Below are positions 1-5,114 of a stretch of DNA of 12,857 bases, in pieces. The DNA comes from UBA5177 sp002413265 (GTDB taxonomy: Bacteria; Chloroflexota; UBA5177), in contig DAIORV010000062.1 of NCBI GenBank assembly GCA_036752825.1, forward strand, positions 1 to 12,857. The letters are read 5' to 3'. Every line of letters starts with the position of its first letter. Position 1 is the stretch's first letter. The notes under the pieces are model-generated. The model saw nothing but the letters and a program-made list of their open reading frames with translations. It ran no database searches and was not told the origin of the DNA. A program made the position numbers and the translations under genes.

Positions 1-1284
1 ACCGTGGACGTAGTACACGACCGGATACGGGGAGTCGGCCGCGTCCTTATTGGGCAGATACAGGCGCGCTGAAATCCTCAGACCATCGAAGGAGGTGAAC
101 GAAGCATCTTCTCCGGCCGAGAGCTGGGAGCTCGAGATGCCCAGCACTCGTTCCCGCGTAACCTGTCGTGCCTTACTTCGATCCAGCACTGGCGACGGTT
201 GCGGGACTCGCTCTCGGACAAACAGCTGTGTCGGCGTCGTAGCAGTCGAGAAGGACAGCGCGAAGGAGTCCGATTGCTCGTCGAAGTCGGCGTGCTCCAG
301 AGTGCCGTTCGCCAGCTCGCCCTCGCCGACGACAACCTGTTCCAACCGCACCTCGCGAGCCTCCTCGACGAACACGGCCTCGTACAGCCACGAGACTCCA
401 TCGATGTTGAAACCGACCGAGTAGCGGTCGGCCTTCAGCCACTCGAGGCTGTCCATCTCCCCGAAGCCCGAGTGGACGATTCCCGTGAGCTTAACAGGGT
501 CGATCTTTCCAGGCTGGGACAGGTCGAGATAGCCCAGACTGTACGTATCCTCAAAAACCGCATTTATCGATAGCAAGCCGGCCCCGGAGGGTGAAAACGT
601 GAGGCCCTGGAAGCCACTGGGCTGGACCTGGGACCGGTCCGGCTGCTCCTCCATGGTCGTGCCATAAATCACGCGTGTCGCCCCGCCCTCCCAGAGGAAG
701 AGTACGAGGTCCCCGAATGTATACCCTTCCGCGATGATGATCTTCGAGCCCTGGTCATCGGCGGCGACTGGGAAGGCGCCCCACGAGCTTTCGAAGAGCT
801 TGGAAGGCTCTTCATCCGAGAGAGCGCACTCCCATGACTCGGTGACCGCCTTCTCCCGTGACTCCACGGCCATGTAGAAGACGTCACGTTTGGGATCGCA
901 GTACGTTAGCGCACAGCGATAGCTGCCAAACCGGCCCGCGAACATCTCTTGCGGAAGACCGCCGTCAATAGGGATGGCTAGAGGCTGATAGTTTTCATCG
1001 CCATCGTTGTCGATCATGACGACAATCATCTGGGACTTGGGGAAGACGTGGAACGATGCTCCTCCCATCAGTTCCGGATTCTGCAGCGCAATGTCGGGAG
1101 GAAGGAGAGGCTCGGGCACGCTCCCCGCGCGATCCATCGCGTAGAGGCTGAAGCGGCCACTCATATTGCTTATGAAAAAGAGCCGGTCGCCAACCAGTTG
1201 CGGCGCCATGAACAACCGGCACGAGAGCAATGGCTCAATACGCGGCTCAATCTGCCGGAGCGTCGGTACTTCCTTTAACGCCAT
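1..1284 (-). CDS. S9 family (prolyl oligopeptidase-type) serine peptidase, partial: C-terminus off the left edge
   Basis: The frame is open from ATG 1284 to base 1, exactly 428 codons with no stop. Family knowledge: S9 peptidases have an N-terminal beta-propeller that gates a C-terminal alpha/beta-hydrolase cleaving short peptides, usually 600-700 aa in all. Seen here: blade-like repeats such as LVGDRLFFISNMSGRFSLYA (res. 30-49) and the family hallmark IDNDGDENYQ (91-100). The propeller ends near res. 390. The hydrolase entry follows, SFDGLRISARLYLP (398-411), then YPVVYYVHG (420-428), the strand leading to the HGG oxyanion loop. The catalytic Ser, Asp and His would lie left of the window and cannot be checked. 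No signal peptide, so probably cytoplasmic. ATG 1284 has a purine-rich site (GGAAGGGAAG) just upstream. Transcribed away from the rest of the window. Confidence 0.88.
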   Translation of the reverse strand, partial: MALKEVPTLRQIEPRIEPLLSCRLFMAPQLVGDRLFFISNMSGRFSLYAMDRAGSVPEPLLPPDIALQNPELMGGASFHVFPKSQMIVVMIDNDGDENYQPLAIPIDGGLPQEMFAGRFGSYRCALTYCDPKRDVFYMAVESREKAVTESWECALSDEEPSKLFESSWGAFPVAADDQGSKIIIAEGYTFGDLVLFLWEGGATRVIYGTTMEEQPDRSQVQPSGFQGLTFSPSGAGLLSINAVFEDTYSLGYLDLSQPGKIDPVKLTGIVHSGFGEMDSLEWLKADRYSVGFNIDGVSWLYEAVFVEEAREVRLEQVVVGEGELANGTLEHADFDEQSDSFALSFSTATTPTQLFVRERVPQPSPVLDRSKARQVTRERVLGISSSQLSAGEDASFTSFDGLRISARLYLPNKDAADSPYPVVYYVHG

Positions 1285-1417
1285 GAGCTTCCCTTCCCGT
1301 GACAACTAGATACGGTTTCATGGTAGTGCTCCGACCTGACGCTACACGAGCTAGCGGCGCCTGACGTGACCGCTCGACGCGGAGAAGTACCTGTGAGCTC
1401 GAGTCCGTCAAACGCAT

Positions 1418-1439
1418 CTAAGGGGCAACTGCCCCCTAG
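1418..1439 (-). terminator. Weak hairpin at the end of the 82-aa ORF
   Basis: CTA-A-GGGGC, loop AACT, GCCCC-C-TAG forms an 8-bp stem with one A/C mismatch and overlaps the TAG stop of the small gene at 1436. No T-tract follows on either strand, so intrinsic termination is doubtful. It may separate this gene from the S9 peptidase gene downstream. Confidence 0.25.
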
Positions 1440-1684
1440 GCGGGGACGGCGGAGAGCTGCGGGCGATTGCGGCTTCGTCTGGACCTCAGCTCGAAGGAAG
1501 GTTGGGATGCGTTTTGAGGTACCAGCACGTAGATGCCGCGTTCAACCCGCCGGAATTTGAAGGGCTCGCGCAGCAGCTCCGTCGGGAGCATATCGAGCAA
1601 TTCGTGGGCGAGGAATCCTACTCTTCCGTCGGGTGGAAGATAGAGTCCCGTGACAGTCTTCAAGATTGCCCCCAGCGTGGGCAT
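1436..1684 (-). CDS. Small hypothetical protein, 82 aa
   Basis: I do not recognise a family. The ATG at 1684 is preceded by TAGGAGTAGGAGCTCT, which holds two GGAG ribosome-binding cores, the nearer 4 nt from the ATG; this is the main support that the gene is real. The first about 55 residues look like a folded small domain with a GLYLPPDGRVGFLAHELLDM segment (13-32), then a helical LLREPFKFRRVERGIYVLVP stretch. The last 20 residues are Arg/Ser-rich and probably disordered. No signal peptide or membrane segment. It is divergent from the NRAMP unit, with 202 bp between, and lies 151 bp upstream of the S9 peptidase on the same strand. A plus-strand ORF over the same bases lacks a ribosome-binding site and looks like its shadow. 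Confidence 0.5.
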   Translation of the reverse strand: MPTLGAILKTVTGLYLPPDGRVGFLAHELLDMLPTELLREPFKFRRVERGIYVLVPQNASQPSFELRSRRSRNRPQLSAVPA

Positions 1685-1706
1685 AGAGCTCCTACTCCTA
1701 CCGGTG

Positions 1707-1777
1707 ATCCCCCCAAAGTCCGCCAGAGATCCTAGTGATCCCTACCCAGATCATACGGCCCCTGTCAATCCCCCCAA
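1707..1777. repeat. Direct repeats in the divergent intergenic region
   Basis: The 10-mer ATCCCCCCAA occurs at 1707-1716 and 1768-1777. GTGATCCC occurs at 1704-1711 and again at 1735-1742, 31 bp apart, close to three helical turns. The repeats lie between the 82-aa ORF (minus) and the NRAMP unit (plus), so they could be operator half-sites. A regulatory role is inference. Confidence 0.35.
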
Positions 1778-1791
1778 TTCGGCGTCTTAAC

Positions 1792-1804
1792 CCGCCGGAG
1801 GCGG
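1792..1804. other. Short hairpin CCGCC-gga-GGCGG
   Basis: A perfect 5-bp GC stem with a 3-nt loop, about 80 bp upstream of the first gene of the NRAMP unit. There is no adjoining T-run, so it is not a convincing terminator. It may be a leader structure or chance. Confidence 0.25.
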
Positions 1805-1831
1805 CAGACCTTTGAGAAAACGGGGCGAATG

Positions 1832-1844
1832 GCACAACATGTGC
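1832..1844. promoter_or_regulatory. Dyad GCACA-aca-TGTGC upstream of the NRAMP unit
   Basis: A perfect 5-bp inverted repeat with a 3-nt centre, 43 bp before the ATG of the 51-aa membrane peptide. Position and symmetry fit a repressor operator; no regulator gene is adjacent. No convincing -10/-35 pair is visible here; the nearest is TTGAGA at 1812-1817 with a poor CAACAT 17 bp on. Confidence 0.25.
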
Positions 1845-1886
1845 TGACGGTTTCGCTTCAGCAACCGACTCGGGGAGGAAGAGTAC

Positions 1887-2042
1887 ATGGGGCGGGCGAT
1901 TTCGGTTGTCGTGGCCGTCTTGTCTCTCGGTGTCTGGATCCTCAGCGCGTCCCGCAATCAGCAAGGGGTCGCGAACGAGCAGACGACAGTCCAGGCTCAG
2001 CTGACCGCCGTATCTCAGCCCACTCCGACTGCCACGCCGTGA
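1887..2042 (+). CDS. Small single-pass membrane peptide, 51 aa
   Basis: Not recognised as a family. ATG 1887 is preceded by CGGGGAGGAAGAGTAC, a strong ribosome-binding site (GGAGG) at good spacing. The peptide starts MGRAISVVVAVLSLGVWILS, one hydrophobic segment (res. 4-20) with one Arg before it. A polar tail rich in Gln, Thr and Pro follows, ending SQPTPTATP, a linker style common in exported Chloroflexota proteins. It could be a signal anchor with the tail outside or an uncleaved small subunit. It ends 15 bp before the NRAMP ATG and is clearly part of the same unit, so it may be an accessory or regulatory subunit of the transporter; that role is inferred from position only. The overlapping 1829-2065 frame is a shadow. 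Confidence 0.65.
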   Translation: MGRAISVVVAVLSLGVWILSASRNQQGVANEQTTVQAQLTAVSQPTPTATP

Positions 2043-2057
2043 GCAGGAGGCAGCCGG

Positions 2058-3284
2058 ATGGGTAGGCTCACCAGCCTCTCTCTCGGAATCGTCACGGCGG
2101 TCGGCGGCTTCGTGGACATGGGAGAGCTGGTGACCTGCTCGCAGGCCGGCGCGCAGTACAGGTTCGCGCTGCTCTGGACCGTCGTCGTGGGAACGCTGGG
2201 GATCATAGTCTTCGCCGACATGGCGGGAAGGGTCGCGATCGCGTCCGGTCGATCTATCTTCGACGTAATCCGCGATCGCCTGGGCTTTCGTCTGGCACTT
2301 GTGCCGCTGGTCATCTCGACGCTGGTGAACGTGCTGACAATCGTCATTGAAATCTGCGGAATGGCTTTGGCGATCGATATCCTCACCGGCCTATCCTACC
2401 TCTGGTGGGTGCCCGCGACTGCCGGACTGGTGGCCGTCGTGCTGTGGTTCGCGTCCTTCAAATTTGTCGAAAACGTGGCTTCGTTGCTCGGCCTGGTGAT
2501 TCTGGTTTTCGTGGCTGCGGCTGTAAAACTGTCGCCTCCGTGGGGCGATGTCGCCAGCAATCTTGTGTTACCGGCTATTCCGGCGGGGCAGGACGTTTTC
2601 GCATACGGTTTCGCCGCGGTGAGTCTTCTCGGCGCTTTCTTGACGCCATATGAGATCTACTTTTATTCATCGGGCGCCATCGAGGAGAAGTGGACCGGCA
2701 AAGACATCATCACGAACCGGGTGACGACGTTTGTAGGCTTTACGTTTGGGTCGATCATCGTCGTAGCAATGATGGTAGTAGCCGCGCAAACCTTCTTCGT
2801 TCATGGTCTCCAGTCGCAGAGCTTCGCGAGTATTCGGGTTCCGGTTGTAAGCGCATTCGGCGAATTGGGACTCGCCGGCTTTCTGATTGGCGCCTTTGCA
2901 GTAACGGGGGGCGCGGCATTCGAAGCAACCTTGAGCACCACGTACACGCTCTGCCAGTACTTCGGTTGGGACTGGGGGCAGGAACACAATCCCAAGGACG
3001 CGCCGGTCTTCACCTTCTGGTACATCGTGGCCCTTGCCATCGCGGTACTCATTGCATTCACGGGCATCGACCCAATCAAATTGACGATCTATACAACCGC
3101 TCTTGCGGCCTTTTCCCTACCGTTCACGTTCGTGCCGCTCTTCATCGTTGCAAATGACGAAGAGTATATGGGTGATATGAAGAACGGGCTTCTGGCAAAC
3201 CTCTCCAGCGGTTTCTTCCTGGCCGTGCTGTGCGTTGTGACAGTCGTCACGATTCCCCTTTTCATTTTGAGTGGAGGAGCCTGA
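2058..3284 (+). CDS. NRAMP-related divalent cation transporter with altered metal site
   Basis: A 408-aa polytopic membrane protein with about 11 helices, the usual NRAMP (PF01566) length and LeuT-like fold. TM1 reads IVTAVGGFVDMGELVTCSQA (res. 11-30), aligning with the NRAMP DPGN region. Asp20 and Gly22 are kept but Pro becomes Met21 and Asn becomes Glu23. TM6 reads LGAFLTPYEIYFYSS (191-205), aligning with the MPH region: Met becomes Thr196, His becomes Tyr198 and the next residue is Glu199. In known NRAMPs the Asp, Asn and Met side chains bind Mn2+/Fe2+, so loss of the Met sulfur and gain of carboxylates points to a hard cation. NRAMP-related Mg2+ transporters (NRMT) are the obvious candidate, supported by the MgtE-like PRC-barrel genes that follow. 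ATG 2058 has AGGAGG 7 nt upstream. Substrate is inference. Confidence 0.9.
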   Translation: MGRLTSLSLGIVTAVGGFVDMGELVTCSQAGAQYRFALLWTVVVGTLGIIVFADMAGRVAIASGRSIFDVIRDRLGFRLALVPLVISTLVNVLTIVIEICGMALAIDILTGLSYLWWVPATAGLVAVVLWFASFKFVENVASLLGLVILVFVAAAVKLSPPWGDVASNLVLPAIPAGQDVFAYGFAAVSLLGAFLTPYEIYFYSSGAIEEKWTGKDIITNRVTTFVGFTFGSIIVVAMMVVAAQTFFVHGLQSQSFASIRVPVVSAFGELGLAGFLIGAFAVTGGAAFEATLSTTYTLCQYFGWDWGQEHNPKDAPVFTFWYIVALAIAVLIAFTGIDPIKLTIYTTALAAFSLPFTFVPLFIVANDEEYMGDMKNGLLANLSSGFFLAVLCVVTVVTIPLFILSGGA

Positions 3285-3285
3285 G

Positions 3286-3654
3286 GTGTATCTGGCGCGA
3301 GATGTCCTGGACAAAGAGCTCGTCGACAAGGACGGCCACAAAATCGGGAAGGTCGACGATATTGTGCTCGACCTGCGCGGTGACGAGGCTCCTAGGGTCC
3401 GATGCATTCAGAGCGGCCGTGGAACGCTGGCGGCTCACCTCGGCCATACGGTTCAAAGGATTAGCTGTTGGCTACAAAGGGTGGCGCTGGGGCCCGAGGA
3501 CCAAGCCGGGCCTGATTTCGTCGATTGGAAGCACGTGACGCAGATCGACGTTGTGGTGCACCTCGATCTGGATCGAGAAGCATCCGGCCTGAAGAGCACG
3601 GAGGATGCAATTTGGAACCGATGGATCAGGCACATTCCGTGGGCAGAGCGATGA
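3286..3654 (+). CDS. PRC-barrel protein 1, 122 aa
   Basis: PRC-barrel beta-domain protein. It begins VYLARDVLDKELVDKDGHKI and continues GKVDDIVLDL, the typical PRC signature, with the closing strand DFVDWKHVTQID. The ARDVLDKELVD stretch is close to the PRC segment I know from MgtE-N/CBS/PRC magnesium proteins, but here no MgtE N-domain follows. The protein ends after a short amphipathic tail, AIWNRWIRHIPWAER. Start choice: GTG 3286 is one base after the NRAMP TGA (3282-3284) and has GGAGG at 3273-3277, 8 nt away. An upstream in-frame GTG at 3271 lies inside the NRAMP gene and has no ribosome-binding site. No signal peptide, so cytoplasmic; probably a partner or sensor for the transporter. Family confident, role inferred. 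Confidence 0.85.
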   Translation: MYLARDVLDKELVDKDGHKIGKVDDIVLDLRGDEAPRVRCIQSGRGTLAAHLGHTVQRISCWLQRVALGPEDQAGPDFVDWKHVTQIDVVVHLDLDREASGLKSTEDAIWNRWIRHIPWAER

Positions 3655-3926
3655 AGCAGCCGGGTGGCACGCAGCAGATCAATGTGCAAGATTTGTTGAT
3701 GCGGCAGGTGGTGACCGCGGAGGGGAAGAAGCTGGGCCGCATAGTTGACCTTGTCGCGGAGAGGCGAGGTGAAGATCTGTGCATTACCCAGCTGGTTGTG
3801 GGCCCCTCCGCCTGGCTGACCAGGTTTGGCTGGAAGCGGCGGAACAATGCTCGCACGGTGTCATGGGAAAGGATCACGTCGCTGCACCCGGATGTGAGAG
3901 TGCGAGAAGAGGGTGGACGCCAGTGA
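3651..3926 (+). CDS. PRC-barrel protein 2, 91 aa
   Basis: A second PRC-barrel protein, a tandem paralogue of the preceding one: INVQDLLMRQVVTAEGKKLG then RIVDLVAERRGEDLCITQLV, with the closing strand RTVSWERITSLHPDVRV. It aligns strand for strand with gene 1, including WLTRFG against LAAHLG and VSWERITSLH against VDWKHVTQID. The start ATG 3651 overlaps the previous TGA as ATGA, indicating translational coupling; a longer in-frame reading from 3525 would lie inside gene 1 and is not supported. No membrane segment. Two stand-alone single PRC barrels in tandem resemble a split version of the PRC repeats found fused in MgtE-like proteins. Probably pairs with gene 1 or binds the transporter; this is inference. 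Confidence 0.82.
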   Translation: MKQPGGTQQINVQDLLMRQVVTAEGKKLGRIVDLVAERRGEDLCITQLVVGPSAWLTRFGWKRRNNARTVSWERITSLHPDVRVREEGGRQ

Positions 3927-4114
3927 GCGCAATGTCCGGCGCCGCGACCGTTCTCTCCATTCTGTCGATAGTCAGCTTCGCGGGATATCTCGTTTCGCTG
4001 TTGCGAGCCCCTTCAAGTGGGCGACCCAAGACACCCGTATTGAGTCGGTTCGGCGAAGAGATGCCGCCTGAAGAGAACCCTGGTTATAAAGAGACTGAGG
4101 AGGAGCGGCACTAA
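3923..4114 (+). CDS. Small single-pass membrane protein, 63 aa
   Basis: Not recognised as a family. GTG 3923 overlaps the preceding TGA as GTGA, with GAGGG at 3909-3913 at suitable spacing; ATG 3932 is an alternative but sits too far from that site. One hydrophobic segment, AATVLSILSIVSFAGYLVSLL (about res. 7-27), is followed by Arg and then a hydrophilic tail that ends very acidic (EEMPPEENPGYKETEEERH). The positive residues just after the helix favour a cytoplasmic tail. It is the last gene of the five-gene unit. A cytoplasmic acidic tail next to cation-transporter genes could bind the PRC-barrel proteins or the cation; this is inference from position and charge. Confidence 0.65.
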   Translation: MSAMSGAATVLSILSIVSFAGYLVSLLRAPSSGRPKTPVLSRFGEEMPPEENPGYKETEEERH

Positions 4115-4132
4115 AAGAGTGAGCTCGGCGGC

Positions 4133-4138
4133 TATAAT
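4133..4138 (+). promoter_or_regulatory. Candidate -10 box TATAAT for the membrane cyclase gene
   Basis: A perfect TATAAT 18 bp after the stop of the 63-aa gene. No recognisable -35 lies 16-18 bp upstream. Transcription would begin near 4145, just before the GGGAGG at 4152-4157. This would make the cyclase separately transcribed from the NRAMP unit. Confidence 0.45.
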
Positions 4139-4151
4139 CTTCCCACCTGAC

Positions 4152-4157
4152 GGGAGG
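4152..4157 (+). promoter_or_regulatory. Ribosome-binding site GGGAGG facing an in-frame CTG (4163)
   Basis: GGGAGG lies 5 nt before CTG 4163, which is in frame with the cyclase and preceded by an in-frame stop at 4148. The first ordinary start, GTG 4205, has no ribosome-binding site. Either CTG initiates, adding 14 residues, or the ribosome uses a weak downstream GTG. Confidence 0.5.
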
Positions 4158-4204
4158 CCGCACTGAGCGATCCGGAAACTCCTGCATCTCCGTCCTCGGC
4201 GCTC

Positions 4205-5086
4205 GTGAAGAGTGGGGAGCTCCCCGCCATTGGTGAGGAGGTGCAGACGTTCCTCATCGCCGACATCAGAGGCTACACGGCTTTTACACATGAGAACGGG
4301 GACGAAGCTGGAGCGCGCCTGGTTAGAGTGTTTGCGGCTCTGGCGCGGGAGGCAGTGGAGCAGCAAGGTGGAGCTGTCAGCGAGCTGCGCGGCGATGAAG
4401 CGCTTGCAGTGTTTCGCTCGCCACGCTCCGCGCTGCGCGCGGCGGTAGATCTGCAGTCCCGTTGCCGGCAGCACACAGAGGCGAATCCGCACCTTCCTTT
4501 GCTTGTCGGTATCGGTCTTGATGCGGGTGAGGCTGTGCGGGTGGAAGACGGAGTGCGGAGCGGCGCTCTCAACCTCGCGTCACGCCTGACTTCCCTGGCC
4601 GCGCCCGGTGAGACGTTCGCGAGCGAGGGCCTGGTGCATCTGGCGCGTCGCATCGAAGGGCTGGAGTACCGAGACTGTGGCAAGGTCGCGCTTAAGGGGT
4701 TGGACCGGTCCGTTCAGGTATTTCTCGTCGGTGGCGAAGGCGACCTTCCCGCGGAGACCCGTCGTCTCACCGCACCAAAGGGCGACGACGCCATGGAAGC
4801 TGCCCGGGTCGTCGGCATTGTCGGCTCCGGCTTCGGCTTTGCCGGCGTCGTCTTCGACCGTCTTCTTACCGTCGGTGCCAACCCGGTCGCCTTGGGAGCA
4901 GGTCTGGTTTTTGCGGTGATAGCCCTGCTCGGCGCGTCGCGTCTTCTACGTGACGCGGAACGGGGCGCGCTCCTCATGCTCGTTGCGCTCATTGGGCTGG
5001 TGTTTGCCGTCGGCTGGTGGGCACTGATCGGCGCTATACTGCTGCTCATCGCAACCGGCATGGCGGTGGCCAACCGCAAAGCCTAA
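4205..5086 (+). CDS. Class III nucleotide cyclase with C-terminal membrane domain
   Basis: A 293-aa protein from GTG 4205 (307 if CTG 4163 initiates). The N-terminal class III cyclase domain (res. 14-175) would make cAMP or cGMP. Visible: metal Asp20 in FLIADIRGYTAFT, second metal Asp64 in LRGDEALAVF, and transition-state Asn123/Arg127 in NLASRL. The canonical adenine-selecting Lys is Glu60, and the partner Asp position (7 before Asn123) is Gly116, with Asp115 adjacent, so substrate is uncertain. Residues 200-290 form about four hydrophobic helices, including a continuous 254-289 pair with WW at 271-272. The catalytic-then-membrane order is unusual; most membrane cyclases have the membrane part first. 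The catalytic domain is strikingly similar to that of the convergent gene at 5115-8396, 28 bp away; a duplication is likely. Confidence 0.85.
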   Translation: MKSGELPAIGEEVQTFLIADIRGYTAFTHENGDEAGARLVRVFAALAREAVEQQGGAVSELRGDEALAVFRSPRSALRAAVDLQSRCRQHTEANPHLPLLVGIGLDAGEAVRVEDGVRSGALNLASRLTSLAAPGETFASEGLVHLARRIEGLEYRDCGKVALKGLDRSVQVFLVGGEGDLPAETRRLTAPKGDDAMEAARVVGIVGSGFGFAGVVFDRLLTVGANPVALGAGLVFAVIALLGASRLLRDAERGALLMLVALIGLVFAVGWWALIGAILLLIATGMAVANRKA

Positions 5087-5114
5087 GGCCGCAGCTGGCC
5101 GACCGTGCTCCCAC

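Noticed and set aside
199..573. A 124-codon plus-strand frame near the left edge.
   Set aside because: Antisense to the continuous 428-codon S9 peptidase frame, which has clear family motifs.
1763..1768. Minus-strand TTGACA, a perfect -35 box upstream of the 82-aa gene.
   Set aside because: At 16-18 bp only TAGGGA or similar is present, and the nearby TATGAT is just 7 bp away, so no proper promoter can be assembled.
1685..1886. Possible Mg2+ or Mn2+ riboswitch (M-box or yybP-ykoY) before the transporter unit.
   Set aside because: I see neither the conserved M-box core nor the yybP-ykoY elements; only short dyads and repeats are present.
1829..2065. A 78-codon plus-strand frame upstream of the transporter.
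   Set aside because: It overlaps the 51-aa membrane peptide in another frame, has no ribosome-binding site, and its product is Arg-rich without hydrophobic or family features.
5087..5114. GGCC-gcagct-GGCC hairpin between the convergent cyclase genes as a bidirectional terminator.
   Set aside because: Only four to five base pairs and no T-run on either side.
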